This document shows, in pieces, positions 18,094 through 26,772 of a stretch of 64,000 nt of DNA. A program made the position numbers and the translations under genes. The stretch lies in assembly GCF_039645965.1 (NCBI RefSeq), contig NZ_CP147917.1, forward strand, positions 1,488,001-1,552,000. Direction: 5' to 3'. Origin of the DNA: Sulfurimonas sp. HSL3-2 (lineage in GTDB: Bacteria; Campylobacterota; Campylobacteria; Campylobacterales; Sulfurimonadaceae). A model generated the notes under the pieces. That model was not told the DNA's origin. It saw only the letters and a program-made list of their open reading frames with translations, and ran no database searches. Every line of letters starts with the position of its first letter. The stretch's first letter is position 1.

Positions 18094-18999
18094 TTATTCC
18101 ACTTTTTCGAAAGGGTTATTATTCAACAATTCATTTGCCTTACCTTCAGGCATCCAGCTTAAAGTTAAATTAAGCTGTTCCGGTTTCTTATTTACAGTGG
18201 GCAAAAAAACTGCACATAGCTGGCCAACATTAGATGGTAAATTGTGTTCTTTTCTATGAGATAAAACTCTTTTAGCAGCTTCTGTAGCCATCTCTTTCTT
18301 TATTTCGAGTAATGTTTTGGATATGGTTCGAAAGCATTCAGACCAATTATTAAGGCTGTCTATAACTGGAATTTTTTCAGGAGAAGATTCTAAGTCTTGA
18401 ATTAGCTGTTTATTCCAGATGGACCTCTCTTCCAAAAGTTGATCTCGCTGAAGGTCTAACCGGAAACTTATTCCTTCCTGACCTGCACTATCAGTGTATC
18501 CGATTTGCATTGGCGGCACGCCTATATGCTGGCAGTAGTTCCTGAGTTTATAGAATAGCCTATATTCAAAGAAAGAATCATATTGCTTAGATTGTATAGA
18601 TTTCCATTTTTCAAGCTGTTCCGAGTTCTTCCCAAATTCTCTTGATAACGAAAAATCTGAATGATCTAGCAATGAGCGAAACATACTTAAAATGTTCAGT
18701 AATTGTCTTGAAAAATTTAAACTTATTAAGTCAAATTTTTCTTCATTCATATCTTTTGAATCCAAGAAGTCAGACGCATAATTTACTACAGACTGCAAGA
18801 ATTCTTGTATATTAAGCTGGACGCTCTTTATTAACCTTAGGCTATTGTGATACTCAAATATTGCCAATCGATCCGCCTTGAAAGACTCATAGCAAATAGG
18901 TTTAAGAATATTAATACTTGTGCTTGGCTCAGTTTCGCCTTCTTTTAGCTCTCCAACAACGAAAGCCAAATTCCATACTCCATCTTCAGATTTATTCAT
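18094..18999 (-). CDS. Unknown protein, probable integron-cassette gene
   Basis: A 301-residue soluble protein of unknown family. It has no signal peptide and no recognised motif. Its sequence and base use look unlike the surrounding nif genes. The ATG lies only 14 bp after the attC-like site that ends the preceding gene, a spacing normal for cassette genes. It interrupts the nif region between nifA and nifT. The content, with references to coiled helices and many charged residues, gives no clue to activity. Transfer is inferred from the attC-like site and composition. Confidence 0.65.
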   Translation of the reverse strand: MNKSEDGVWNLAFVVGELKEGETEPSTSINILKPICYESFKADRLAIFEYHNSLRLIKSVQLNIQEFLQSVVNYASDFLDSKDMNEEKFDLISLNFSRQLLNILSMFRSLLDHSDFSLSREFGKNSEQLEKWKSIQSKQYDSFFEYRLFYKLRNYCQHIGVPPMQIGYTDSAGQEGISFRLDLQRDQLLEERSIWNKQLIQDLESSPEKIPVIDSLNNWSECFRTISKTLLEIKKEMATEAAKRVLSHRKEHNLPSNVGQLCAVFLPTVNKKPEQLNLTLSWMPEGKANELLNNNPFEKVE

Positions 19000-19012
19000 A
19001 TACTTCCTGATT

Positions 19013-19080
19013 GCCTAACGTTTAAATAGAGCTAATAAGTGACCACTAGGTAACTTATTAGCTCCTATATTTTGTTATGT
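19013..19080 (-). repeat. attC-like integron recombination site
   Basis: Read on the minus strand, the 68-bp element starts ACATAAC (R-type box, one mismatch to RYYYAAC) and ends GTTAGGC (perfect GTTRRRY). Between them are two 9-nt spacers flanking a perfect 12-bp inverted repeat (19029-19040 and 19053-19064), extended by ACC/GGT around a 4-nt loop. The TAA stop of the upstream gene lies inside the first box, and the next gene starts 14 bp after the last box, as in integron cassettes. No integrase is in view. A plain hairpin terminator is the alternative. Confidence 0.5.
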
Positions 19081-19656
19081 ATTTATTTTGTCAAATTCAC
19101 TTTTTAAATTACTTTGCATTTTACTTGCTAAAGATGATATTTGATTAATAGATTCAAAAACTTTTGATAAAGTTTGTTGATTAGCTTCATCACTTGTATT
19201 TTGAGACATATATTGTTGTTGGTTTCCCCAAAAAAGATTTGCTTGACTGTGAATTGTATTTATATCATTAAGTAAATCAGGAAAATATAGACCAACACTC
19301 ATTTGTATTTTATTAATATAGTTTACAATTTCTTCTGTGTAAAGTTTATTAAAACTTTTTAAGTCCTTTGATACTGTTGATATATAGCTTGTTGTAGATG
19401 AACACTTAGACTTAATTTTTGATAGTAAATGATACACTTCCTCTAAGTGCTTAAGCTTTTGGTTGTTATAGTTTTGTTTATATTCAATTTCTAATAATCT
19501 ATATTTCTCTTTTTGTTCTTTTTCAAAAAGTTCACGTTGATAATCTAATTGTTCTTTTAACAATCCAATTTGTTGTTTAGAGTTTCTATGTGCAACATAT
19601 ATTGCAATTCCTGCTCCAATAATTGCCCCAATAAATGTTGCTAAACCTTTATCCAT
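19075..19656 (-). CDS. Unknown membrane-anchored coiled-coil protein, probable cassette gene
   Basis: The 193-residue product begins with a single membrane segment (LATFIGAIIGAGIAIYVAH) and continues as a charged, helical, coiled-coil-like cytoplasmic part rich in Lys, Glu, Gln and Ser. I recognise no family. The gene is strikingly A/T-rich compared with neighbours. Its stop codon is embedded in the attC-like site. Upstream on the minus strand GTTATGT (19673-19679) resembles the end of another attC or attI site, just before the start codon. Small membrane-plus-coil proteins are frequent in cassettes and in phage-defence cargo, but nothing here proves such a role. Confidence 0.65.
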   Translation of the reverse strand: MDKGLATFIGAIIGAGIAIYVAHRNSKQQIGLLKEQLDYQRELFEKEQKEKYRLLEIEYKQNYNNQKLKHLEEVYHLLSKIKSKCSSTTSYISTVSKDLKSFNKLYTEEIVNYINKIQMSVGLYFPDLLNDINTIHSQANLFWGNQQQYMSQNTSDEANQQTLSKVFESINQISSLASKMQSNLKSEFDKINT

Positions 19657-20010
19657 GTTTACTATTCCTTATACATAACTATTTATTCAACGAACATTAT
19701 ATATAAAACAACCCGATAATTCAAAATTAATTGACACAAAATCTGTTTATTTAAATGAATAAATCATTGCAAAGTGCAATATTTTGACTCTTTTTTTATC
19801 AAATCCATTCAAACCCTTAGAATATCAATATACATTTAAAAATATTTTTACCGTTATTTGAACATTTTGTCGTTTAATTGGAAGAAGAAACTCTTACATG
19901 TAAAGACTGTCATTATTTTTTTTGAAGTTTATGATGAAGATATAAGACTATGAAAAGAAAAGATATTACGCTAACAGAAAAGACCCTTAAAAGGGTTCTT
20001 CTTATATATT
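19657..20010. other. 354-bp gap between the cassette genes and nifT
   Basis: No credible gene lies here. It holds an ACATAAC box next to the 193-residue gene, a degenerate -24/-12-like element GAGTCA-N5-TTGCA (minus, 19775-19790), a short repeat ATTGCAAAGTGCAAT, one TACATGTA octamer (19895-19902) and the nifT terminator at 19983. The left part probably marks the junction of the inserted segment. Confidence 0.5.
19983..19996 (-). terminator. nifT operon terminator hairpin
   Basis: ACCCTT (19983-19988) and AAGGGT (19991-19996) form a tight stem just after nifT, followed on the minus strand by CTTTTCTG. The short loop is typical of a small intrinsic terminator. Confidence 0.5.
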
Positions 20011-20232
20011 TTAGTCGTCACCACGGCTGATGATTTTCGCATTTACTTCGTTAGGAAGTTTTTTTGCTTCAGGCTCGATGAACCATACGTCACCGTTAGT
20101 AAGGTTTACTTCGCCGCCCCATTTTTCATCAGTGTCAAACTCTAAAGTCTCTATGATCTCTTCCATATCTTTCTTTGCAACGTAGAAAAGAACTTTTCCC
20201 TCATCGTTTTCTCTCAACATAACTTTTGCCAT
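20011..20232 (-). CDS. nifT: NifT/FixU nitrogen fixation accessory protein
   Basis: This is a 73-residue small beta-rich protein. It matches NifT in length and in motifs such as VMLRENDEGKVLFYVAKKD, WGGEVNLTNGDVWFI and the ending AKIISR. NifT is usually found next to nifK or nifHDK; its function is unknown and mutants often have mild effects. Here it is the last gene of nifU-AKR-flavoprotein-nifT, starting 3 bp after the previous stop with AAAGGAT as ribosome site. A hairpin terminator follows. Confidence 0.9.
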   Translation of the reverse strand: MAKVMLRENDEGKVLFYVAKKDMEEIIETLEFDTDEKWGGEVNLTNGDVWFIEPEAKKLPNEVNAKIISRGDD

Positions 20233-20235
20233 TGT

Positions 20236-21897
20236 TTATCCTTTTAGTTTTTTAAAGTAACTTTTGATCTTGTAAAAAATGTTACTTATCATATCGTTTT
20301 CAAAGGAGATCTTTAAAAATCCATCTCCTAAATTCCTAATGTATGAAGATACACCATAATGCTTATCATCCCGATCCGGAAAATCGGTACGATAGTGGAC
20401 ACCTCTACTCTCCTCTCTTTTCATTGCAGAAAGTATCATCGCCTCTGCAATATAAAGTGCGTTTCTAAACTCTAAGATCGAAGAAAGTTCTACATTATTG
20501 TGTCTCTCTTTGTTGACACAATGCAGACCGTACTGATGTTTCATAAGATAGTGGACATACTCAAAAGCATCTATCAGTGATCCTTCATTACGGTAGACGC
20601 CTACATTTTTAAACAGTGATTCTCCCAGATTTTTTCTCATCGCATTGATGTTGAAATGGCTCTCACCCTCAAGTATCAGGTTTACACGTCTATACTCTTT
20701 GTTGACCTGAGAAAAGTCTATAGGCAGGAAATCCTGTCTTTTTGCTCTGCGTGCTGCTTCTATCCCGGCTATACGACCAAAATATGCACCTTCAAGTAAA
20801 GAGTTTCCGCCAAGTCTGTTCGCTCCATGAACTCCTGTCGCTGCACATTCACCACATGCATAGACACCCGGGACGTCAGTCGATGTATCTCCTCTTGTCC
20901 AGATGCCGCCTATAGTATAGTGAGCCGATGGTGCTATCTCTAAAAGCTCGGTCTTGATGTCTATACCTGCACTGTTAAGCGCCATCTTCTGAGTTGACGG
21001 CAGTTTTGTCTCGATCGTCTCAGCGGAGAGATGTCTAAAGTCAAGATAGACTTTATGTCCCTCCTGTATATGCTCCAAAATTGCGCGTGAAAGCTTATCT
21101 CTGGTCTGTAGTTCATCTGTAAAGCGCTTTCCGGCCTCATCTACGATATACGCACCCTCGCCGCGGGCCGCTTCGCTTATCAGTGCACCGTTTTTCAGAG
21201 TCGTCGGATGAAACTGTACGAACTCCAGATTTGAAAGTTTCATTCCCGCCTGTAAAGCCGCAGCTATGACATCGCCTGAACTCTCTTGAGGATTTGTAGA
21301 GTGTCCTCTGTATATCCCTGCAAATCCTCCGCCGGCAAGTACCAGTGATTTACATGCAAACGCCGTTACATGCGAATCTGCACGGTGCAAAAGCGTAATG
21401 CCTGAAAGCTTGCCGTCAAACTTCGTGATACTTAAAAGCTGATGATTGCTGAGTATCTCTACGCCCTCTTTACGGCACTGCATAAGCAGGTTTTGGACTA
21501 TCGCGCTTCCTGTTCTGTCAGCGATGTAACATGTCCTGTTCGCACTTGCTCCGCCGAAAGGACGCTGTTTTATATTGCCCGATTCATCAGAATCGAACTT
21601 TACACCCATCTCTGAGAGTTCTGAGATGATGTTTGGTGCTTCTTTACACATATCATTGATATTGATCTCGTTTGCAAGACCGTCAGATCCGTTTACAGTA
21701 TCTTTTATATGCTTGTAGATGGAGTCTTGTTCATTTAAGTTGATAACGGCATTTATACCGCCTGATGCGACAGCAGAGTTCGAACGGAAAGGATTACTCT
21801 TGGTGATCACTACGACACTGCATCCCGCTCTTTTTGCATATAGAGCGGCGAATAGTCCCGAGATCCCGCTTCCTACTACTATGACATCATATAGCAT
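20236..21897 (-). CDS. FAD-dependent NadB/FrdA/SdhA-family flavoprotein in the nif operon
   Basis: The N-terminus has the dinucleotide-binding motif VVGSGISGLFAALYA, and SGGINA follows near residue 48. FVQFHPTTL, SEAARGEGA and the ANRLGGNSL motif place it in the fumarate reductase/succinate dehydrogenase/L-aspartate oxidase family. At 553 residues it is closer to NadB than to SdhA. The position between an aldo/keto reductase and nifT argues for a nif-linked redox role over NAD synthesis, but NadB cannot be excluded. Its ATG overlaps the upstream stop (TAATG). No partner iron-sulfur subunit lies nearby. Confidence 0.85.
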   Translation of the reverse strand: MLYDVIVVGSGISGLFAALYAKRAGCSVVVITKSNPFRSNSAVASGGINAVINLNEQDSIYKHIKDTVNGSDGLANEININDMCKEAPNIISELSEMGVKFDSDESGNIKQRPFGGASANRTCYIADRTGSAIVQNLLMQCRKEGVEILSNHQLLSITKFDGKLSGITLLHRADSHVTAFACKSLVLAGGGFAGIYRGHSTNPQESSGDVIAAALQAGMKLSNLEFVQFHPTTLKNGALISEAARGEGAYIVDEAGKRFTDELQTRDKLSRAILEHIQEGHKVYLDFRHLSAETIETKLPSTQKMALNSAGIDIKTELLEIAPSAHYTIGGIWTRGDTSTDVPGVYACGECAATGVHGANRLGGNSLLEGAYFGRIAGIEAARRAKRQDFLPIDFSQVNKEYRRVNLILEGESHFNINAMRKNLGESLFKNVGVYRNEGSLIDAFEYVHYLMKHQYGLHCVNKERHNNVELSSILEFRNALYIAEAMILSAMKREESRGVHYRTDFPDRDDKHYGVSSYIRNLGDGFLKISFENDMISNIFYKIKSYFKKLKG

Positions 21898-23009
21898 TAA
21901 CTACTCCCCAGTAACGTTTTGATCTGCTCGTTTTCAGCCCTTGGCAAGTATGCCAGTGTAAGATTGTCTTCCACATGCTGCGGATCGACCGCTCCAAAAA
22001 GTGCACTCACGACATTTCCGCTGCGTGCGAACTGTAATGCGCTGAGCACATCGTTAAACTCCGACGTCCCTAAAGCCTCGCCGATCTTCGGTGCGAATTT
22101 TGACTTAAAGAGGTTTAACTGCAGCAAAGACGATGATGCAATAAGCTGCAACCCGAATCCACCCACTGCCTGCATAAGAGTATAGTAACGACCGTCAGGC
22201 CCTTTTTGATTTGTAAAACTGTATGCCTCGGATTTTGCCAGATTATAAGGTGATTGGATATATTTGAAATGGTGTTCTTTTCCGCCTACCTTTTGCGCAA
22301 TATTTACGATATCTATAAGACTGATGTACTCTTTATGCGTATCTTCATACAAGAAACCGTTCCATGCAGCGATGCCGTAAGCTCTTATCTTGCCCTCTTT
22401 CACCAACTCTTCGAACAACACGAACGCATCCTCGACTCTTTTTAAGAAAGTCTCATAATCGATGTAACCCAGCTGTGTCTCGGGGTTGTGAAGGTATAAG
22501 ATATCTAAGGTCTCCAATCCAAGGTTTTCAAGTGATTTTTCTACACTCCATCTCAAATATTTCGGTGACATACAGTGCTGATCTATAATGATCTCATCTT
22601 GTGTAGCCAGACCTTTATCGACTACCTCTTCCTCTATCCATGTATATGGATTTTCCGGAAAAGGGAAATCAAGCGGTAAAAATCCAGCTTTGGAAGTGAT
22701 GACTAACTGCTCTCTTGAGGCTTTGCCGTCGGCAAAAAGCTCTTTAAGCGCTTCACCGATCTCACGTTCACTCGTCTGATACCTATAGTTAATAGCCGTA
22801 TCTATATGATTTATACCGTTTAAAACAGCCATCTTGACAGAGTCCTTGTAGCTTACTACATAGTTCTCCTCACGGTACGGCTCTTTTCTAAACGTTCCCA
22901 GACCAAGCGAAGATATAAAAAAATCTCCGTTGAAACTGTAAAAATCTTTACTATACTTCGGATATTGTTTTAGGTATGAAAAAGTACCCTCTTTTGTTGC
23001 GTATTGCAT
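21897..23009 (-). CDS. Aldo/keto reductase family protein
   Basis: A 370-residue TIM-barrel reductase. Motifs include GLGTFR, the catalytic Asp in HIDTAINYR with the following Tyr, the lysine in VITSKAGF, and the LYLHNPE strand. Family members reduce carbonyls with NADPH. An unusual N-terminal extension of about 30 residues and an insert near residues 110-150 distinguish it from short family members. It is coupled to nifU (1 bp gap) and to the flavoprotein (TAATG overlap). The substrate is unknown. It may work with the flavoprotein in providing reductant for cluster assembly, which is speculation. Confidence 0.88.
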   Translation of the reverse strand: MQYATKEGTFSYLKQYPKYSKDFYSFNGDFFISSLGLGTFRKEPYREENYVVSYKDSVKMAVLNGINHIDTAINYRYQTSEREIGEALKELFADGKASREQLVITSKAGFLPLDFPFPENPYTWIEEEVVDKGLATQDEIIIDQHCMSPKYLRWSVEKSLENLGLETLDILYLHNPETQLGYIDYETFLKRVEDAFVLFEELVKEGKIRAYGIAAWNGFLYEDTHKEYISLIDIVNIAQKVGGKEHHFKYIQSPYNLAKSEAYSFTNQKGPDGRYYTLMQAVGGFGLQLIASSSLLQLNLFKSKFAPKIGEALGTSEFNDVLSALQFARSGNVVSALFGAVDPQHVEDNLTLAYLPRAENEQIKTLLGSS

Positions 23010-23010
23010 C

Positions 23011-23982
23011 TTAAGTAACTATGACTTTAATATTTGCTTTGAGTTTGAACTTGAGCATATCCTCAATACCCGCTAGAGTCGTAGTCGTATTCATTGAACA
23101 GCTCATACACTCACCTTGATATTTGATAAGTACGTTAAATACTCCGTCTTCCTCTTTGATGTCGATAAGCTCGACATTACCGCCGTCAGCTTTTAACGTA
23201 GGACGGATATACTCTTCCAGGATCGCTTCGACAGATTTGATCTTTTGAACAAGACCCATAGACTCAAATGTACCGTCACCTTTTGCTTCGATGATCTTAC
23301 GAGATTTATCTTCAGCTTCAAGTTCACTCATCACCTCTTCTAAGATGTTTACAAGATAGACATCTTTTGCTTCGTGACCGCCCGGTTTGATACAAGACTT
23401 ACAAAAACCACCCGCTTTTGTATAGTCTGTGATCTCTTCTATAGATGTAAGTTTATTTAATTTGATAACTTGTTTTAAAGTGTCTTGAGAAACACGAGCA
23501 CATTCACAGATGATAAACTCAGTCTCAAAGCTTTCCATATCTACGTTTTTATAGATAGAAGCCGCTTTTTTGATAACATCGTACGCCATAACAGAACAGT
23601 GCATCTTCTGTCCCGGAACTGCAGGAATATCCGGATCGTCACGTAAAGCTTTTTCAACATCTATATTTGTTATTTTAAGTGCATCATCTACTGTTTTATT
23701 CATACATAGTTCTGCCATCATATCTGATGAAGCTATCGCAGTACCACAACCAAAACTTTTAAATTTACTATTTTTTATCGTATCTGTTTTTGGATCGATC
23801 AACCAGTAAAGTCTTACAGCATCACCACAGCTCTCAGCTCCAAAATCAGCAATAACTAATTGATCTTCACCCGCTTCTGCTTCAGTAATCTCACCCATAT
23901 TTATCGGATCGTTCATACGGCGTTGTACTTCAGTTGAGTACTCTTCCCATAATGCCCCGCCAATTAAGTCATCTCTAGCCAT
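23011..23982 (-). CDS. nifU: NifU iron-sulfur cluster scaffold
   Basis: The modular NifU assembles [Fe-S] clusters for nitrogenase and, in Campylobacterota, also serves as the general ISC scaffold. The IscU-like domain (residues 1-125) has Cys residues in AESCGD, FGCGTA and MHCSV. A central BFD-like [2Fe-2S] domain has CEC and FCKSC. The C-terminal Nfu domain has GECMSCSM. The length of 323 is typical. It heads an operon with the AKR, flavoprotein and nifT genes behind AAGGAG and a -24/-12 element. The cysteine desulfurase nifS is not in the window. Confidence 0.95.
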   Translation of the reverse strand: MARDDLIGGALWEEYSTEVQRRMNDPINMGEITEAEAGEDQLVIADFGAESCGDAVRLYWLIDPKTDTIKNSKFKSFGCGTAIASSDMMAELCMNKTVDDALKITNIDVEKALRDDPDIPAVPGQKMHCSVMAYDVIKKAASIYKNVDMESFETEFIICECARVSQDTLKQVIKLNKLTSIEEITDYTKAGGFCKSCIKPGGHEAKDVYLVNILEEVMSELEAEDKSRKIIEAKGDGTFESMGLVQKIKSVEAILEEYIRPTLKADGGNVELIDIKEEDGVFNVLIKYQGECMSCSMNTTTTLAGIEDMLKFKLKANIKVIVT

Positions 23983-24014
23983 TACTTCTCCTTGTAAATC
24001 ATTACTGAGGTAGA

Positions 24015-24030
24015 TGCAATTTATATTCTT
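24015..24030 (-). promoter_or_regulatory. Sigma-54-like promoter of the nifU operon
   Basis: AAGAAT, spacer ATAAA and TTGCA on the minus strand, 32 bp before the nifU start. It differs at one base from the strict TAGNAY form. Confidence 0.5.
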
Positions 24031-24135
24031 GCACTTTTATGCAATACAGGACATAAATACTCTTTTTTTAAAAAAACAATTACAATTTTGTTAAATTTAA
24101 AATATTACGACAAAAATGTACTATTTTATGTTTTC

Positions 24136-24151
24136 TAGAATAGCTCTTGCA
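24136..24151 (+). promoter_or_regulatory. Sigma-54-like promoter of the PII-like gene
   Basis: TAGAAT, spacer AGCTC and TTGCA on the plus strand, 33 bp before the ATG at 24185. The predicted transcription start gives a leader of about 22 nt. It is divergent from the nifU element. Confidence 0.55.
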
Positions 24152-24184
24152 TATACATATTTAATTACACAAAAAGGATTCACA

Positions 24185-24583
24185 ATGTATTTGCTAACTG
24201 CGATATTTAACCAAAGTTGTCTAAAAGATGTTTTAACGGATTTAAAAGATAGAGGAATCGAGGGAGTCACTATAAGCCACGTAGTCGGAAAAGGCGGACT
24301 TGGATTTATAAAAGAGAGCGGAGAGACTGAACTCGATAAAAACATTAGACTTGATATTGTCATCTCAAATGATACATTCAAAGAATCAGCAAAAGAAGCA
24401 ATAAGAGCAAATACTCGTGAGATCGAAACAGGTTCAGGAAAGATGTGGGTGACTCCGGTACTTGAAGTAGAAAGAATAAGAACAGGCGAGATAAACGAAT
24501 CTGCTTTGGCACACCCGACAGCACCGAAAAAGAAAAATCTTCAAGACAACTACTTTACGGCGATCGATACACCGGTTAGCTAA
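24185..24583 (+). CDS. PII-like nitrogen regulatory protein with degenerate T-loop
   Basis: The 132-residue protein aligns with GlnB/GlnK along its length: MYLLTAIFNQSCLKDVLTDL at the start, GKMWVTPVLEVERIRTGE near the C-terminal signature. The T-loop region, normally with the uridylylated Tyr51 (ELYRGAEY), reads GFIKESGETELDKNIRLD with no tyrosine. It therefore cannot be uridylylated there and may bind different partners. A C-terminal tail of about 20 residues is extra. The ATG at 24185 has AAAGGA upstream; an open frame from 24116 is not the real start. It is probably a nif-specific sensor of 2-oxoglutarate or ATP/ADP, an inference. Confidence 0.85.
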   Translation: MYLLTAIFNQSCLKDVLTDLKDRGIEGVTISHVVGKGGLGFIKESGETELDKNIRLDIVISNDTFKESAKEAIRANTREIETGSGKMWVTPVLEVERIRTGEINESALAHPTAPKKKNLQDNYFTAIDTPVS

Positions 24584-24633
24584 AAAGACAGCAAATATAC
24601 AAACACATACCCTGTTGTCTTCTTTATAAAGTC

Positions 24634-24669
24634 AAGTGATGATCTCCTGCATGGAAGATATCATCACTT
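24634..24669 (+). terminator. Hairpin after the PII-like gene
   Basis: AAGTGATGAT (24634-24643) and ATCATCACTT (24660-24669) form a perfect 10-bp stem with partial pairing inside the loop. No T run follows, so it may end or protect the transcript. Confidence 0.5.
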
Positions 24670-24805
24670 ACAATACCGCTGAGAAAGAACAAAAAATACT
24701 CCACCCCAACGACACGACAAATGAGTTCAGATCTCTTCCACTCTTGTAAGTTAAATATATTTATAATAGAATAAGTCCATAAAGTTAAAAGAGCGGAGTA
24801 GAGAT

Positions 24806-25555
24806 ATGGGATCAGCGACCTTAGAGTTTCAAAAGATCATCCTCATATTATTGATCTCATCTGTAACGCTCTATGCACAAAATGCTCAAGAGATCATACA
24901 AAAAGTCGACCGTAACATGCGGGGAAAAAGTGTGTATATGGAACTTGTGATGAGTGTAAAAAATCAAACTTATACAAGGACGATGAAACTTCAAAGCTGG
25001 TCAGAGGGCAAAAACAGAAGTTTTGTAAAGATAACCTACCCTCCAAGAGACAAAGGAATAACCTTTTTAAGTCTTGACGGGCAGATGTGGCAATACATCC
25101 CAAAGATCGAAAGAACCATCAAGATACCGCCTTCTATGATGCTTCAAAGCTGGATGGGATCGGATATAACGAATGACGACGTCGTAAGAGAGAGTTCTTT
25201 AATAGATGACTATGATACCACGCTTCTCCAAGAGAACGGCGATACAGCGACCCTGCAGCTCATACCTAAAAAAACTGCTGCGGTGGTATGGGGAAAGATC
25301 ATTCTTGATGTAGACACAAAGACTTATACCATGAAAAAAGAGACATTTTATGACGAAACGTCTCAAGCGGTCAGATATTTTACTTTCAAAAATGTCAAAA
25401 AGATAGACGGATACTATCTGCCCACTTTATGGAAAGTGATACCGATGGACAAGCAAGACTCTTTTACGACGCTTGAGATACAAAATGCCAGATACGACCA
25501 GGCGATATCGGATGAATACTTTAGACAAAGTGCTCTTAAAAGGTTCTCCCGCTGA
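24806..25555 (+). CDS. LolA-like outer-membrane lipoprotein-sorting protein
   Basis: A signal peptide at residues 8-25 (ending VTLYAQ) is followed by a beta-rich LolA/LolB-like fold. Motifs include YTRTMKLQSWSEG, FVKITYPPRDKGI and WQYIPKIERTIKIPP, typical of the periplasmic outer membrane lipoprotein-sorting proteins found next to LolCDE-like exporters. It likely carries a lipid or lipidated cargo across the periplasm. It is the first gene of a five-gene operon; the permease start overlaps its end. The ribosome site GGAG precedes the ATG. The cargo is unknown. Confidence 0.82.
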   Translation: MGSATLEFQKIILILLISSVTLYAQNAQEIIQKVDRNMRGKSVYMELVMSVKNQTYTRTMKLQSWSEGKNRSFVKITYPPRDKGITFLSLDGQMWQYIPKIERTIKIPPSMMLQSWMGSDITNDDVVRESSLIDDYDTTLLQENGDTATLQLIPKKTAAVVWGKIILDVDTKTYTMKKETFYDETSQAVRYFTFKNVKKIDGYYLPTLWKVIPMDKQDSFTTLEIQNARYDQAISDEYFRQSALKRFSR

Positions 25556-26772
25556 TGTTTACTCTGGCACTCAAGAATATCCTATTTTACAAAGGCAGAA
25601 GCATCACAAGCTTTGTCTTGATCTTTTTTAGCACCCTGCTGTTTATAGTCTATGTCTCAATGATGGACGGCTCTCATGAATCGATGCTCAAAAACGCGCT
25701 CAAAGTCTATACGGGTGCCATAGAGATATATCAAAAGGGTTACCGGGATATCGGAGGGAATCAATATCTCATAACCGACGTAAAAAGTATAGAAGAAAAA
25801 CTCTCTGCTGTAAAAGGGATCAAAGATTTTACTTCCAGATACGAGACCTACGGACTTCTCTCTTTTAAAAACTTCTCATCCGCTGCTTTAGTAGCGGGCA
25901 TAGACCCAAAAAAAGAAGAGGTGATGAGCGAACTCAAGACCGCTTTGATACAGGGAAAATATCTTGAAAATGGTTCGGATAACCACCTCTACGCCGGTGC
26001 AGACCTTGTAAAAAAACTCCATGCCAAGGTAGGCGATAAGATAGCTTTTATCGGTCAAGCTTCTGATGGTTCGTTTGCTGCGGATATATTGATACTTCAG
26101 GGAATATTTAAGACAGGTTCTTTTGATTTTGATTCCATGGCATCCTTTGTCCCGAGAAGATATTTTGACGAGCTTATGTATTCGCACAACAAAGCCTCAT
26201 ACATCTCTGTCAATGTAAAAGATCTCAAAAATGTCGATGCCATCCAAAAAGAGATAGCTGTGAAAATGCCTCAAGAGATAGAGACTCTGACATGGAAGAC
26301 TCTGATGAAACCGATGGTTCAAGCCATGGAGGTGGACAGTGTTTTCGGTTATATCAGTCTGGCGCTCTTTTTCATCGTCATCTTTTTTGTCGTAATGATC
26401 TTCGGCTTCATAAACATAAGTTCAAGAGTCAATGAACTGGGAACGCTCCGCTGCATCGGGCTGTCTAAAAAGAACGTATTTCTTTTGCAGTTTTACGAGA
26501 TATTCATTATCTCTACTCTTGCCGTCATCTTTGCCGCTCCGATCGGCGCTTATATCGCGTACTATTATTCCATCCACCCTATTGTCATCGAGGGGATTAG
26601 CGAGACCTACAAACAGTACGGTGTCATTTCCGACCAGATACCTTTTGATTTTAATCTATTTACGATCTCCTGGAATATCGCAGTCATCTACATTTTGAGT
26701 TTTCTGAGCATCTTGTACCCTGTGTATTACATCAACAAGTTTACTCCGACAGAGGCGATCCGCCATGTTTAA
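25555..26772 (+). CDS. FtsX/MacB-type ABC transporter permease 1
   Basis: The 405-residue protein has one membrane segment near residues 15-38, a large periplasmic domain, and three C-terminal segments at about 268-292, 315-342 and 372-395. This is the MacB/LolC/FtsX topology. The segment NELGTLRCIGLSKKNVFLLQ is the usual cytoplasmic coupling motif. These permeases extract lipids or lipoproteins from the inner membrane without a channel. It pairs with a homologous permease starting 8 bp before its stop and with a LolD-like ATPase. Confidence 0.9.
   Translation: MFTLALKNILFYKGRSITSFVLIFFSTLLFIVYVSMMDGSHESMLKNALKVYTGAIEIYQKGYRDIGGNQYLITDVKSIEEKLSAVKGIKDFTSRYETYGLLSFKNFSSAALVAGIDPKKEEVMSELKTALIQGKYLENGSDNHLYAGADLVKKLHAKVGDKIAFIGQASDGSFAADILILQGIFKTGSFDFDSMASFVPRRYFDELMYSHNKASYISVNVKDLKNVDAIQKEIAVKMPQEIETLTWKTLMKPMVQAMEVDSVFGYISLALFFIVIFFVVMIFGFINISSRVNELGTLRCIGLSKKNVFLLQFYEIFIISTLAVIFAAPIGAYIAYYYSIHPIVIEGISETYKQYGVISDQIPFDFNLFTISWNIAVIYILSFLSILYPVYYINKFTPTEAIRHV

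Noticed and set aside
19775-19790. GAGTCA-N5-TTGCA as a promoter of the cassette genes
   Set aside because: The -24 part is too degenerate and it lies 118 bp from the gene; kept only as a note in the gap entry.
24116-24184. Upstream start for the PII-like gene
   Set aside because: It would place the -24/-12 element inside the gene and add a leader not seen in PII; the ATG at 24185 has a ribosome site.
24600-24800. Possible small RNA or riboswitch between the PII-like gene and the exporter operon
   Set aside because: Only one simple hairpin is visible; there is no multi-stem conserved fold to support a riboswitch.
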